Notes: generated from the sequence alone by a model not told the origin. A stretch of DNA of 64,000 nucleotides from Peribacillus folii (GCF_030271255.1 NZ_JASJOM010000005.1:124001-188000); one strand, 5' to 3'; shown: positions 34,641-44,437, counted from the first letter of the stretch. Made by a program: numbers and translations.

Positions 34641-35024
34641 TTATTTCTTTTTCGATTTGGCTGCCGCTTTTTTACAGTTCTCCTCCACTCTGAAGGTAAC
34701 GATCTCACTGATTACATCATAAGGAATCGGCTTGTTAAGCGGAAACTGAACGGCCCCTTTCGACCGTTTAAATTCGGATAAAGCATCTTCAAAGGCTGTA
34801 ATTCCGCTAGATGTCGGATAAAACCCGATATGGTTTTTATAAGCCGCGAAATGGACCAGGTTTCCACGCAAGGCAAAGGTCGGCATTTGATAACTGATCT
34901 TTTCACTGGCATCCGGTGCCGCTTCGTTTATCACCTTCCTTATTTTCGTTAAGATTTCCTGTACCTCAGCGGGGAATTGCAGGATATATTCATCGATTGA
35001 ATGAAAAGTTTTGGCTCCTTCCAT
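34641..35024 (-). CDS. DUF1801 (YdhG-like) protein, 127 aa
   Basis: Shows TFHSIDEYILQFPAEVQEIL and SEKISYQMPTFALRGNLVHFAAYKNHIGFYP, the signature of DUF1801/YdhG proteins, sometimes called frataxin-like iron chaperones in bacilli. It ends in a Lys-rich tail (KKAAAKSKKK). Two ATGs follow AAAGGAG closely; the second (35024) has the better spacing. It is a single gene with its own terminator. Confidence 0.8.
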   Translation of the reverse strand: MEGAKTFHSIDEYILQFPAEVQEILTKIRKVINEAAPDASEKISYQMPTFALRGNLVHFAAYKNHIGFYPTSSGITAFEDALSEFKRSKGAVQFPLNKPIPYDVISEIVTFRVEENCKKAAAKSKKK

Positions 35025-35200
35025 CATTTCTCCTTTCAACATTTGAATGTCATTGTGCCATATTATAGCATGTTAATTCCTTATAATCCCTCGCTGTTCG
35101 GATAAACGCACCCCTCTGTTATTTACTAACCGCTTACATATTATCCTACATCACTGTCCATCTTAAAGAGGTATGCTAAAAAATTTGGGAGGTAATACTT

Positions 35201-35815
35201 TTGCAAAATCAGCCGAACATGTCCAATACCCAGCAACCGCAAGGCATGGTGCCGAACATGAATCATGGCGGCCATGAATTATTCGATGCACACGAGGTTC
35301 TTTCAGGATTTATCAATGTGTTGGATCAGTACCAACTCTTTGACCAGCATATTAAGGATCAGGAGCTGAAAGCGATCCTTCAGCATCAATATACTTTCGT
35401 GACAGATGTATATAACATTGCTGTAGAAGCCTTCACTACAGGAAAGAAACCATCGCACGTATCCCAGCCCTACGAGATGCACCAAAACAATGATGTCGTT
35501 TATGGCCTCACGCCATCTCAGCCTAAAAAACCGAATCAATCCGTAAACGAGATGAATGAAAAGGGTGTTTCCGGTCACATGCTGGGACTGATCAAATCAA
35601 CAGGATCCCTGCTTGCAATGACTGCAGTCGAAATCACCAATCCTGTGCTGAGAAGGGTCATCGCAGACAGTGTACCGAACTTTGTTGAAATGGCCTATGA
35701 AATCTTCTTGTATCAAAACAAGCATCGCTATTACCAAGTGCCGCAATTGGCGCCACAGGATATGACACAAATGATAAAAGGCTTTGCTCCTGCTACGAAA
35801 AATATCATCAATTAA
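35201..35815 (+). CDS. CotF-family spore coat protein
   Basis: A 204-residue protein with a Gln/Asn/Pro-rich N-terminus (QNQPNMSNTQQPQGM) and a CotF domain: HELFDAHEVLSGFINVLDQYQLF and the C-terminal ITNPVLRRVIADSVPNFVEMAYEIFLYQNKH. Coat proteins of this family are made in the mother cell late in sporulation. It starts at TTG after GGGAGG. Monocistronic. Confidence 0.82.
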   Translation: MQNQPNMSNTQQPQGMVPNMNHGGHELFDAHEVLSGFINVLDQYQLFDQHIKDQELKAILQHQYTFVTDVYNIAVEAFTTGKKPSHVSQPYEMHQNNDVVYGLTPSQPKKPNQSVNEMNEKGVSGHMLGLIKSTGSLLAMTAVEITNPVLRRVIADSVPNFVEMAYEIFLYQNKHRYYQVPQLAPQDMTQMIKGFAPATKNIIN

Positions 35816-35816
35816 T

Positions 35817-35862
35817 AAAAAGCCCAGTTTTTCACTTGCTTCAAGGAAAAACTGGGCTTTTT
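35817..35862. terminator. Bidirectional terminator
   Basis: The hairpin AAAAGCCCAGTTTTT / AAAAACTGGGCTTTTT lies between convergent genes. Confidence 0.8.
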
Positions 35863-35878
35863 CATCGAATGCACCCGA

Positions 35879-36082
35879 TCAGGAGCCATCCCGGAAGGTT
35901 AACCCCTTCTCCGCAAGGGCTCGCTTAAGCTGCCCCAATGCTTTCGGCCCCATTCCATGCAGCTTGAGGACCTCCCCTTCAGTCAGTTTGGCTAATTGTT
36001 CCAATTGCACATATCCTGCCCCCTGCAATGCCCGCTGTGCAGGCTTCGCCAACTCTGGCGGCAGCTCGCTTCCCTTACTCAT
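35879..36082 (-). CDS. Helix-hairpin-helix (RNA polymerase alpha-CTD-like) small protein, 67 aa
   Basis: LEQLAKLTEGEVLKLHGMGPKALGQLKRALAEKGL is cut here into its parts: LTEGEVLKL, the hairpin HGMGPKAL, and QLKRALAEKGL. This is the helix-hairpin-helix arrangement of the alpha-subunit C-terminal domain. Such small proteins probably bind DNA non-specifically; their role is unknown. The ATG at 36082 follows GAGGAGGG. Confidence 0.72.
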   Translation of the reverse strand: MSKGSELPPELAKPAQRALQGAGYVQLEQLAKLTEGEVLKLHGMGPKALGQLKRALAEKGLTFRDGS

Positions 36083-36278
36083 TGACCCACCCTCCTCGTA
36101 ATATCCTTTCATCCACATTTCTAGAATGCCATTTACTCCATACATTCATCAGCTGAAGACTAAATCCCTGCTTTGTTGCCATGATTAATGGTTTCGTTTC
36201 CCTACCATAATACGTATAATTTAGTTGTTGTCCTATTTATTGGAAAAATACCATTCCAACCTTAAAGGAGAGTGTGCA

Positions 36279-37070
36279 ATGAAAATCAAATCGTTATGTT
36301 TCATTCTGGTCCTGCTCGTCTCAGCTTCCGTGGGCACAATTCATGCAAGTGCAAACGGTCATAAGGTGAAGGAGCTGAAAATTGGGGAATCTTTCGGCGG
36401 TGTGGATGGAACGGTCGTCATCCAAAACGTAACAACGGATAAAGAATATATTTATAACAAAAAAAGAAGTGTCATTCGTTATACTCCGGAGTCGACGTTC
36501 AAAGTGGCGAATGCTTTGATTGGCCTGCAGACAAAGGCGATAAGCGATGAATATGAGGTGAAGCGATGGGATGGGGTCGTCCGCGAATTCGAAGATTGGA
36601 ATAGGGACCATTCGCTTGCTTCAGGCATGAGATATTCGGTGATCTGGTTTTATCAAGCGATGGCCCGCGATATCGGAGCAGAAAACATGCAGCAATATGT
36701 GGACAAGCTCAATTACGGCAACCGTGATCTGTCTGGCGGCATCGATCACTTCTGGCTGGATAGCAGCCTGAACATCTCTGCAAAGGAGCAGGTCCGATTC
36801 ATTGAGAACCTGGTGGATGAAAAACTGCCAATTGATAAGCAGCATATGAGAACGGTTAAGAGGATCATGATCAACGAAGAAGCCGATGATTATGTCCTTC
36901 ACGGAAAAACAGGGACGCGGCTCTCTGATATGGGCTTGGGCTGGTATGTCGGTTATATTGAAACGGATAAAGGAACATGGGCTTTCGCCACGAACTTGGA
37001 CGGCAGCGGAAGTACGGCAAAGGCCATTACACTGGATGCCCTGAAAAAGTTGGAAATCATAAAGCAATGA
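36279..37070 (+). CDS. Class D (OXA-type) beta-lactamase family protein
   Basis: A 263-residue secreted protein with a signal peptide (to about HASA, residue 25). Class D motifs are all seen: Ser72-Thr-Phe-Lys75, Ser120-Val-Ile, Tyr-Gly-Asn at 146-148 and Lys210-Thr-Gly. The relatives in Bacillus (YbxI/BPU-1 type) range from weak to real beta-lactamases. ATG 36279 follows AAAGGAG by 8 nt, and a terminator stands right after the stop. No regulatory blaR/blaI pair is adjacent. Activity on penicillins is inferred only. Confidence 0.85.
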   Translation: MKIKSLCFILVLLVSASVGTIHASANGHKVKELKIGESFGGVDGTVVIQNVTTDKEYIYNKKRSVIRYTPESTFKVANALIGLQTKAISDEYEVKRWDGVVREFEDWNRDHSLASGMRYSVIWFYQAMARDIGAENMQQYVDKLNYGNRDLSGGIDHFWLDSSLNISAKEQVRFIENLVDEKLPIDKQHMRTVKRIMINEEADDYVLHGKTGTRLSDMGLGWYVGYIETDKGTWAFATNLDGSGSTAKAITLDALKKLEIIKQ

Positions 37071-37075
37071 CGCTC

Positions 37076-37106
37076 ACGCATGCCCTCCATCCGGGCATGC
37101 GTTTTA
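37076..37106 (+). terminator. Terminator of the beta-lactamase gene
   Basis: The hairpin ACGCATGCCC / GGGCATGCGT followed by TTT. Confidence 0.75.
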
Positions 37107-37193
37107 CAATATTCCAATATTTTTCAAATACAGGTTTCATTTTACGCAAAAGAAGGTACTTATTACCTATAATCATGGAACGGAGATAAAGGG

Positions 37194-37472
37194 ATGATGA
37201 ATAAACCAGAAATAATCGACCGCCTATTAAAAAGGGACCAGCTTTACTTTTCAAAGCTTTACACCCAATATGAAGACATGTTAAAAAACACGGCCATCAA
37301 ATTGACGGGTTCTGAAATCAATGCCGAGAACCTGCTGTTCGTCACATTCAAGAAATTGTGGGAATCGCCCCATTCATTTGCGGCTTCCAACGATCAATTA
37401 ATTTCCACCTATCTGATGAAACAGATCGTCTACAATCATTTATATGATCAACGGAAGCAGAAAGCGAGATAA
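37194..37472 (+). CDS. Sigma-70 region-2-only protein, 92 aa
   Basis: The sequence follows region 2 of ECF sigma factors: RDQLYFSKLYTQYEDMLKNTA (2.1), AENLLFVTFKKLWES (2.2-2.3), and LISTYLMKQIVYNHLYDQRKQ (2.4). The chain stops there, so region 4 (the -35 binding domain) is absent. It may be a core-RNA-polymerase-binding fragment, one half of a two-subunit sigma, or a truncated gene; no region-4 frame was noticed downstream before the HIT gene. The ATG-ATG start follows GGAG. Confidence 0.6.
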   Translation: MMNKPEIIDRLLKRDQLYFSKLYTQYEDMLKNTAIKLTGSEINAENLLFVTFKKLWESPHSFAASNDQLISTYLMKQIVYNHLYDQRKQKAR

Positions 37473-37561
37473 CTCAAAAGCAAGCCCCTCATTCCAACAT
37501 CATAGAATATCTTCGAATTTACACGGGACTCCCAAAAGATTCAGCTTTCCTCCTTCAGCAT

Positions 37562-38047
37562 TCATTTTCCATTCAATTCCTTGGTCAGCGCCGCTAGTGC
37601 ATGCAGCACTTCCTTACTATTTTTCTCATCGTTCATATGCTTCCTCGCATGCAAAAGGATGGGTCTTACGGATTCGACCGAACGGCCGAATTCGTCCATC
37701 CAATCGTATCGCGGAACCATCCACGTGTGGAAATGGTGCGACGTATCTTCATTGTAAAAATAATACACATGCTTGATGTTCAATACGGTTCTTTGAGCCT
37801 GCCTGATTTTGGTCAACAAATGGATATAATCGATTTTTTCAGCTTCATTCAGCTCATCAAAGCCCTTAATATGGCGTTTTGATGCTAAAATGATTAACCC
37901 TTTGATCGGGTAAGCCACATCCTGGTGGGCGTGAAAATGCTCCGTTTCTATGATGGCACCGCCTTCCGGCTCGATTACGCCGCTTGTTAGGGCACAGCTC
38001 AAACAGTCCACCTCGATATTTTTTCCATTTGACAATAAAACTCCCAC
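37562..38047 (-). CDS. HIT-family protein, 161 aa
   Basis: The histidine triad is in SHHFHTWMVPR near residue 105; the N-terminal CLSC and HFHAHQDVAYPIKGLIILAS give the first strands of a HIT fold. Family members hydrolyse or transfer nucleotide phosphoramidates and related mixed anhydrides. CxxC may hold zinc. It is single. The gap to 38464 contains no clear gene (a membrane-like frame near 38237-38330 has no good start). Confidence 0.78.
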   Translation of the reverse strand: MGVLLSNGKNIEVDCLSCALTSGVIEPEGGAIIETEHFHAHQDVAYPIKGLIILASKRHIKGFDELNEAEKIDYIHLLTKIRQAQRTVLNIKHVYYFYNEDTSHHFHTWMVPRYDWMDEFGRSVESVRPILLHARKHMNDEKNSKEVLHALAALTKELNGK

Positions 38048-38463
38048 AGAAACAACTCCCTCCTTGCATTCTTAACGAACATCACAGCGGTTTTCCCCTG
38101 CCTTCTACGATAGAGTTTTCCCAAGCATCATGCCACCATTTTTTGCAATTATTGCGTCAGGAACAAAGGCCGCGTGAGCTGATCATTCATACGATCGAAC
38201 CAGCTTGTCGCCTTGAAATTCGCCGCCAGGAACCCTTTAGCAAATGACTGGGATGATCACAAATAAAAGGCCCATCCAGAAAAAAAGCCATTGTTGTCGG
38301 TTACGATATAAATGATAATGGCAATAACGCCATTTCCTTTCGATGCTGCGAACGTCGACCAGACGTACAATAATTGATTCCACTGAGGTGGCTATGGCGT
38401 TTTCATTGGTCCAGTCAGGGAATAGGGTACAATAAACGTCACTTTCAAAAAAGGAGCTAAAAG
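38048..38463. other. Intergenic region without a supported gene
   Basis: A 415-bp gap. On the minus strand a frame ending at 38237 contains RNRQQWLFFWMGLLFVIIP, which could be a membrane tail, but no start codon with a ribosome site was found. AAAAAAGGAG at its right end belongs to the SDR gene. Confidence 0.4.
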
Positions 38464-39306
38464 ATGGAGAAGAAACGAGCGATCGTAACGGGGGCCAATT
38501 CAGGAATGGGCCTGGCAACCGTAATAGCCCTAGCCAAGAAGAATATGCACGTCATCATGCTATGCCGTAATGAAGAAAAGGGAAGGAAAGCGCTTGAATG
38601 GGCCAAGGAAGAAAGCCATTCCAACAGCATCGAATTAATGATAGGTGATTTAGCATCCATCGAAAGCATTCACCAGTTTGCGGAGGAGTTTAAGGAGAAT
38701 CATGATTCACTTGATTTATTGATCAATAATGCAGGTGTCGTTACATTGAAGCGGCAGGAAACGAAGGACGGGTTCGAATCGATGCTGGGCGTCAATCATC
38801 TTGGCCATTTTTTACTGACCCATCTTCTCATAGATGAGTTAAAGCGGTCGGAGGATGGGCGGGTCGTGATCGTATCGTCGGGAGCGCATAAATGGGGGAA
38901 TTTCGATTTCGCTGATCCGCACTTTCACAAAGGCTTCAATGTTGTTAAAGGATATGGCCGCTCCAAACTAGCCAATGTTTGGTTCATGAAAGGATTGGCC
39001 AAAAGACTGGCCGGCACATCCGTCAGCGTTAATGCCCTGCATCCCGGTGCGGTTGCAACGAATATAGGCGTCGATCGCGACACCGGATTCGGCAAGCGCT
39101 TCATCAAGCTGCTCGTCCCCTTTTTCCGAACCCCTGAAAGAGGGGCACAAACCGCCGTATTTCTAGCAACAAGCGAACACCTCAAAGGTATTTCCGGCAC
39201 TTATTTTTACGATGAAAAAGAAGCCCCCCTTTCAAAGCTTGCCCAAGATGACGAGCTTGCCGAACGATTCTGGCATTGGAGTGAACAACAGGTGGGCTTG
39301 GAATGA
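38464..39306 (+). CDS. Short-chain dehydrogenase, retinol-dehydrogenase-like
   Basis: A 280-residue SDR: TGANSGMGLAT (nucleotide), NNAGV, NHLGHFLLTHLL, catalytic Ser in VSSGAH and YGRSKLAN (YxxxK). The long C-terminal part and the NHLGHF motif place it with retinol dehydrogenase/WWOX-like SDRs that reduce or oxidise hydrophobic carbonyls. Substrate unknown. AAAAAGGAG lies before the ATG. Confidence 0.85.
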   Translation: MEKKRAIVTGANSGMGLATVIALAKKNMHVIMLCRNEEKGRKALEWAKEESHSNSIELMIGDLASIESIHQFAEEFKENHDSLDLLINNAGVVTLKRQETKDGFESMLGVNHLGHFLLTHLLIDELKRSEDGRVVIVSSGAHKWGNFDFADPHFHKGFNVVKGYGRSKLANVWFMKGLAKRLAGTSVSVNALHPGAVATNIGVDRDTGFGKRFIKLLVPFFRTPERGAQTAVFLATSEHLKGISGTYFYDEKEAPLSKLAQDDELAERFWHWSEQQVGLE

Positions 39307-39320
39307 GAGGAAGCCTGCTG

Positions 39321-39345
39321 ACCACCCTGATTCAAGGGGTGGTTT
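39321..39345 (+). terminator. Terminator of the SDR gene
   Basis: The hairpin ACCACCC / GGGGTGGT followed by TTG. Confidence 0.55.
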
Positions 39346-39415
39346 GCCTCGCATTACACTAACATGGTCTCCGTTACATTTTCTCGCGACACTCATATCA
39401 GCAAATAGTAAACGT

Positions 39416-39763
39416 TCAGATGAAGTAATCGATATAATAAAAAAACATAAGGATGAACAATAGATTAGCAAGTGTTAACATATATTCTTTGTTTTTCAGG
39501 TATAGTCTCTCCATAGCTAACTGAAATCCCATTAGGACTATGAAATAGCAACATATGAACATCTTCATGTGCTGTGAATCCTCTATAACAAAAGGTAAAA
39601 TGCACAAATAAAGGACTAAAATGCTCCCCCTCCCCCAACGATCGATATTCTTCCCAGGGGTTTCCGATATTTTTTTCTTTTTCACGCCAAGCCATTTCCT
39701 TAAAACTTTATCGATAAAGAACATGACACTTATTAATATCACGAACATCCAGACTAATTCCAT
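39416..39763 (-). CDS. DUF4181-like small membrane protein, 115 aa
   Basis: Four hydrophobic segments, with the first helix followed by VLRKWLGVKKKKISETPGKN and a conserved-looking DRWGRG. This matches the DUF4181 type of bacillar membrane proteins. No function is known. The ATG at 39763 lacks a strong SD in view. Confidence 0.6.
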   Translation of the reverse strand: MELVWMFVILISVMFFIDKVLRKWLGVKKKKISETPGKNIDRWGRGSILVLYLCILPFVIEDSQHMKMFICCYFIVLMGFQLAMERLYLKNKEYMLTLANLLFILMFFYYIDYFI

Positions 39764-39795
39764 CCAAAAACCTCCCTCCCCTTATAGACTCCGCA

Positions 39796-40023
39796 TCACC
39801 CGAAAAAACCTAGGATCGAGACTAAAAAAAGAAAGACCGAGATAACAAGGAATATATACCATGATCTCTTCCGATCCCTTCGACGATCGACAAATCCCAT
39901 CACCAGCACCATGGCGCCCAGACACAGCATCATATACGGCATCAGTTCAGTTTCTCCCGTCATGAGCTGATAAAGTGATAAAGCGACGACGATCACCGCT
40001 AAGATATATTTCATGACATGCAT
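39796..40023 (-). CDS. DUF3953-like small membrane protein, 75 aa
   Basis: Two to three short helices around a charged loop (GFVDRRRDRKRSWYIF), like the DUF3953 family of bacillar membrane proteins. ATG 40023 follows AGGAGGTG by 7 nt. It lies upstream of the DUF4181-like gene in the same direction, 32 bp apart, so they may be co-transcribed. Confidence 0.6.
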   Translation of the reverse strand: MHVMKYILAVIVVALSLYQLMTGETELMPYMMLCLGAMVLVMGFVDRRRDRKRSWYIFLVISVFLFLVSILGFFG

Positions 40024-40145
40024 GATTGCACCTCCTGCATGATCCATTTCAAAAATGGAACACTTAAACAATTATACCAGTTTACTATAGTGGCATATGA
40101 GATTTTTCCAATATAGCCGTTTGCGTCTTTCTTAGGCTAAAAAGA

Positions 40146-40595
40146 TTACGAAAGATAGGTTTGACCATTTTCATGCAGGAAAGAGTAAGTACCTTCTTCC
40201 TTCAATAAAACCGGCAAATACTCCCGGACCATTGCCGCAATCCCAAGGTTTTCGGGTGCGATGATCCAATCAATCGTTTTCCAATCAAGAATTCCTTCTC
40301 GCGTTTTTTTGGGAGTTTCATAGGTTAAATCATCATTCGCTTCATACAAATAAACATGAATTCCATCCCGCTCACCCGCTGCATTCTCCCACATCACCGT
40401 TCCGCTAGAATAATAGCGCCCGACACGGATGCCCGTTTCCTCGAACACCTCACGCATCGCCCCCTCATCAGGGGTTTCCCCTTGCTCTATCTTGCCGCCG
40501 ACCCCGTTCCAGACCCCCATGATGGGAGCCTTCTCCCGATTAAGCATCAAGATTGCATCCATCCTCTTTACAAAACAAACCGTATACTTAAACAT
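40146..40595 (-). CDS. Nudix hydrolase (8-oxo-dGTP diphosphatase-like)
   Basis: A 149-residue Nudix protein with the box GGKIEQGETPDEGAMREV followed by FEETGI, preceded by GVWNGVG, a combination typical of MutX/MutT-like 8-oxo-dGTPases. It would sanitise the nucleotide pool. Monocistronic, next to the 21-bp repeat region. Confidence 0.82.
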   Translation of the reverse strand: MFKYTVCFVKRMDAILMLNREKAPIMGVWNGVGGKIEQGETPDEGAMREVFEETGIRVGRYYSSGTVMWENAAGERDGIHVYLYEANDDLTYETPKKTREGILDWKTIDWIIAPENLGIAAMVREYLPVLLKEEGTYSFLHENGQTYLS

Positions 40596-40800
40596 AACTT
40601 ATCCCCTCTATCATTCACTCATCATATCAGCAGGACATCTCACCGCTTTAACGAATCATTTCGACTTGAATATATTTTTACATCATTGTACCTTTTTATG
40701 TCCATTTTGAGGATACTTCCGCTCGAAACTTCAAGCAGCGAAAACCTAAAAACAGATTTTCGTCATGAGTTTGTCTGAATTTTGCGCTAGTTTTGAGCTT

Positions 40801-41158
40801 GTTATCCGCGTATTAAGCGATTTTCTATCAGGTTTAGGCGATTTACTCGCCAATTTAGGCGGTTTACTCGCCAATTTGAGTACTTTACTCGCCAATTCCA
40901 GCTCTTTACTCGCGAGTTTCCGCTTTGCTCTATCATTTCGAGGATTTCTCGTAAATTTAGTACTTTCCACGCTAGATTGGGCTTGTTATCCGCATATTGA
41001 GCGATTTTCTATCAAGTTTGGGCGGTTTACTCGCCAATTTAGGCGGTTTACTCGCCAATTCGGGCGGTTTACTCGCCAATTTAGGCGGTTTACTCGCCAA
41101 TTTTGGCGGTTTACTCGCCAATTCCAGCTCTTTACTCGCGAGTTTCCGCTTTCGCCGC
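40801..41158. repeat. Tandem 21-bp repeats in two duplicated blocks
   Basis: The unit GGCGGTTTACTCGCCAATTTA (21 bp less one, variants at several positions) is tandemly repeated three times in block 1 (about 40838-40905) and five times in block 2 (about 41030-41130). Each block opens with GTTATCCGC...GCGATTTTCTATCA and closes with CTCTTTACTCGCGAGTTTCC, so a larger unit was itself duplicated. Each unit contains the inverted repeat GGCG/CGCC. Repetitive frames cross it on both strands but look non-coding. Confidence 0.85.
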
Positions 41159-41170
41159 TATATAAAAACA

Positions 41171-41201
41171 AGCAGCGAGTTCCAACAGGAACTTGCTGCT
41201 T
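41171..41201 (-). terminator. Terminator of the CYP102A gene
   Basis: A hairpin AGCAGCAAGTTCC / GGAACTCGCTGCT (one mismatch) followed on the minus strand by TGTTTTTATA. Confidence 0.75.
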
Positions 41202-41211
41202 TCAGGTTGAT

Positions 41212-44200
41212 TTATGCGCCTGCCCAGACATCTTTTGCATATCTGCCGGTTTGTTCTAGGGATAGCAGCCAGGATGTGGCTTCTTGTTTGGTTGTTTGTT
41301 GGATTTGTCTATAGCTTTCGATTAAGGTTCGTTCAACATCTGGGGCCATTTTGCTTCCGTCTCCGCAGATGTATAGGTGTCCGCCTTCATTTAATAAAGG
41401 GAGAATGTTTGAAGCGTTCTCCGCAAGGCGGTTTTGGACGTATGTTTTTTCTTGGCCCTCGCATCGTGAAAAGGCGGTGTGCAAGGTTACGAGACCGTCT
41501 TGTTCCGCTTGCACGAGTTCATCTTGATAGAGGAAGTCGTGTTCCGGGTTGCGGCAGCCAAAGTATAGGTGGGCGGCGCCCAGTGTTTCGCCTTTTTCCT
41601 TCAGGGCGCGGCGGGCTTGGATGAAGCCTCTGAACGGTGCAATCCCCGTTCCAGGTCCGATCATGATGATTGGTTTTCCAGGTTGATCCGGAAGCTGGAA
41701 GTTGGATTGCGGTGTATGAATGAAGCAGGCTACTTTATCGCCTTCCGCGCGTCCTGCCAAGTAATGGGAGGCAATGCCTTTATATTCGCTGTTGCCGCTC
41801 CATGCTTCGCCGCGGACGACGCTGACCGTGATGCTCGCTTCTCCCTCCTTGTGAAGCGGGGAGCTTGAAATCGAGTAATATCTTGCTTTCAATGGCGGAA
41901 GCAATGCCAGGAAGCCTGCAAATGGGATTTCACACGCAGGATATTCTTCAACTAAATTTAGCATGGTCATGCGCTTGCTCAGGATTTCCCGTTTATAGGT
42001 GTCTTCATCCAGCAGCGCTTCTAGCTCGTTTACATGTGGTGGGCATACAGTATGAGCGGCAAGCGCCCGGATTTGCGCCCTAGTCGCGGGTTCCTGGAAT
42101 TCGACATGGTTTGATAGAACTTCCGCTAGTTTTACCGGAATTTCCGTAGGCAGATGGGCGGCTTTACCCGAATCACCTGTAAGCTTGATATAATCTTCCC
42201 CGTTCAAACCAAATCGACTGAGCACTCGCTCGACAAGTTCCGCTGGATTTTGGGGAAGGACCCCCATATGGTCGCCTTCCTGATACTTCATTCCAGCTGG
42301 CAGCTCCAGTTCTATATGTCGTGTACTTCTTCCGCTAGCTGCATGTTGTAATTCGACATTCGTTTTGACAACGGATGTAAAGGCATGGTGGCTGCGGGCG
42401 AGCGGTGTGCCGCTTACATCACTGACGAAGTTCATCGTAATCAAGCTTGTTTCCCGATCATCCGGATTGAGTTCGATGTTAAAGGCTCTGGCAAGATTCG
42501 GCCAAAGGGCGTCCGTCCATTTCTCGTAATCTCCTTCTAGATCATCACTTGCATCTCCATAGCCCGTTTCTGACAATCTAGCGGCACCAGATTCCTCCAG
42601 CCGATCATCGATGTAGGATGGAATGCGTTGGTACGTAGTGGCCCAGTTGCGGTCACCGCATCCAAAAATCGCATAGCGGACTCCATCCAAGCTGCCCTCC
42701 TTACTTTCCTTCAGCGCTGAAACGAAGTCGTCCGCATTATCTGGGGGATTTCCATTGTAAGACGCCGAGACAATCAGGACAGCTCCTGCGCGTGGAAGTC
42801 GATGGACATAATCATTCAAGGAAGCAACCTCCGTATGGTATCCTTGTTGTTTCCCTATCTCGGCGAGATCACGGGCCATTCCCTCCGCTGTTCCCATGTT
42901 GGATCCGAACAGGACGAGCAACGGTGTGCCATGAGCCGCTTCGGTGGCTGGGGCAGAGGCTTCTTCATTCGCTGAAACCGATTCTGAGGAATCAACGGCA
43001 AGCGACAGCATGGGCTTCCTTGGCGAAACGCGCATCGTTAATCCGTCCGGTTTAAGCGTCAACGTTTCTTTCACGTCCAATTGATACTCGTTATGATCAA
43101 TCAACTCAAAGTGCTGTAATATCATTCCGAGCACAAGCGTCGCTTCATGAAGCGCAAACTGCTGTCCGATACAGGCGCGCTGCCCGTTTCCAAACGGTTT
43201 ATACGCATGATAAGGAATGGAGCTTGGATCTTCGAAGCGTTCCGGAAGAAACGATTCGACATCATCGCCCCAAACGGATCGATCACGATGAAGCTCAGGT
43301 ATGAGAAGTGAGAACACATCGCCTTCGTTCACCTCGTATATTCCGTCAAGCACGGTGTCTTCCTTCGCGTAAACGGTGAATGCCGGAGCTGTCGGCCAAA
43401 GGCGAAGCACTTCATTGAGCACCATCCGGACATATTTCAGTTTCTTGACTTGCTTGTAATCCGGGATCCCGTCACCGAGCACTTCATCGACTTCCTGCTG
43501 CGCTTTTTTTAATTTGTCCCTGTTATTCATCAGGAAATAGATGGCGAACGAGAGGAGACCGCTCGTCGTTTCATGTCCCGCAATCAAGAAGGTAATAATT
43601 TGATACCTGATGTTTTCGTCATCCAGTGTCTCTCCCGTTTCAGGATCGACTCCCTTGAGCATATGGGAAAGGAGATCATCCTCGCCTTGATCGCCGGTTT
43701 GCTTTCGTTCAGCAATCAATTCATCTACAAGGGAAAACATGTATTGAATGTCTTCGCGGAATTGTTTTTTTGATTTCAGCATCAGTTTATCCTGGATGCC
43801 GAGCCGCTGGGTTTGGCTCATCGCTTCATCGAGCGACCGGACCATGCTGGCGACGAATGGATGAGTGGTATCGCGATAAAAACTGTTAAAGCGGTAATTG
43901 AACCCGCACAGTCCAATCGTATCCAGGGTCAAGCGGGTCATGTCCTCGGGCACATCAACCTCATCCGCTGGATTCAAGCGGGCCCATTTTTGAATCAGCT
44001 GGGCCGCAATGTCCACCATTTTAGCATGATAGCCCTTCATTGCCTGCTGGCTGAAGCTAGGCAGCAATATGTTATGCGCCTTTTTCCAATTCGGCTCCGC
44101 CGTTTCACTTGTGAAGAGACCGTCCCCGCCGAATGCCCTCACTTTTTGCAGTGCCGGACCAACCTTTTTATCAAACCTTGTTTCATCGCAAATTTCTTTT

Positions 44201-44379
44201 GCTAGTGCTGCACTTGAAACGAACGTACCAATCCGGCCCGGATATTGGAATTGAAAAATCGGTCCAAGCTCACGTGCCAGCTTCATATAAGACTGAAGCG
44301 GTTTATCCTTATCGATGACAGGCAGGCTTCCTAATGGCCCATATGTCTTTGGCTGTGGTATTTCAGTGGTCTTTGTCAT
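41212..44379 (-). CDS. CYP102A self-sufficient fatty-acid hydroxylase (P450-reductase fusion)
   Basis: A 1055-residue fusion. Residues 1-475 are a P450: I-helix AGHETTSG, ExxR in NEVLRLWP, heme Cys near residue 400 in [18 protein letters not shown] domain follows ([19 protein letters not shown]), then the FAD/NADPH reductase ([21 protein letters not shown], and the end ending KDVWAGA). It hydroxylates fatty acids near the omega end with NADPH, as P450 BM3 does. The ATG ([11 protein letters not shown]) lies 7 nt after GAGGTG. The repressor gene is just upstream. Confidence 0.93.
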   Translation of the reverse strand: MTKTTEIPQPKTYGPLGSLPVIDKDKPLQSYMKLARELGPIFQFQYPGRIGTFVSSAALAKEICDETRFDKKVGPALQKVRAFGGDGLFTSETAEPNWKKAHNILLPSFSQQAMKGYHAKMVDIAAQLIQKWARLNPADEVDVPEDMTRLTLDTIGLCGFNYRFNSFYRDTTHPFVASMVRSLDEAMSQTQRLGIQDKLMLKSKKQFREDIQYMFSLVDELIAERKQTGDQGEDDLLSHMLKGVDPETGETLDDENIRYQIITFLIAGHETTSGLLSFAIYFLMNNRDKLKKAQQEVDEVLGDGIPDYKQVKKLKYVRMVLNEVLRLWPTAPAFTVYAKEDTVLDGIYEVNEGDVFSLLIPELHRDRSVWGDDVESFLPERFEDPSSIPYHAYKPFGNGQRACIGQQFALHEATLVLGMILQHFELIDHNEYQLDVKETLTLKPDGLTMRVSPRKPMLSLAVDSSESVSANEEASAPATEAAHGTPLLVLFGSNMGTAEGMARDLAEIGKQQGYHTEVASLNDYVHRLPRAGAVLIVSASYNGNPPDNADDFVSALKESKEGSLDGVRYAIFGCGDRNWATTYQRIPSYIDDRLEESGAARLSETGYGDASDDLEGDYEKWTDALWPNLARAFNIELNPDDRETSLITMNFVSDVSGTPLARSHHAFTSVVKTNVELQHAASGRSTRHIELELPAGMKYQEGDHMGVLPQNPAELVERVLSRFGLNGEDYIKLTGDSGKAAHLPTEIPVKLAEVLSNHVEFQEPATRAQIRALAAHTVCPPHVNELEALLDEDTYKREILSKRMTMLNLVEEYPACEIPFAGFLALLPPLKARYYSISSSPLHKEGEASITVSVVRGEAWSGNSEYKGIASHYLAGRAEGDKVACFIHTPQSNFQLPDQPGKPIIMIGPGTGIAPFRGFIQARRALKEKGETLGAAHLYFGCRNPEHDFLYQDELVQAEQDGLVTLHTAFSRCEGQEKTYVQNRLAENASNILPLLNEGGHLYICGDGSKMAPDVERTLIESYRQIQQTTKQEATSWLLSLEQTGRYAKDVWAGA

Positions 44380-44405
44380 GCTTAGCACCTCTATTACAAA
44401 AATTT

Positions 44406-44425
44406 CGGAATGAACGTTCATTCCG
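44406..44425. promoter_or_regulatory. Bm3R1-type operator before the CYP102A gene
   Basis: A perfect 20-bp palindrome with core GGAATGAACGTTCATTCC, between the repressor and P450 genes. It matches what is known of the Bm3R1 operator of B. megaterium. The copy before the repressor gene differs in the outer base. Confidence 0.85.
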
Positions 44426-44437
44426 CCCAATGGCTAA

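Noticed and set aside
38237-38518. 93-residue minus-strand frame with a membrane-like tail
   Set aside because: Most of it lies antisense to the SDR gene start, and no ribosome site precedes any start codon in the remaining part.
40801-41158. Repeat array as a possible CRISPR
   Set aside because: Units of 21 bp are directly adjacent without unique spacers, and no cas genes are near.
40765-41259. Repetitive frames (164 aa plus; 74 and 61 aa minus) with LLAN / RVNR / LASK repeats
   Set aside because: They only reflect the 21-bp tandem DNA repeat; no ribosome site, and both strands are open for the same reason.
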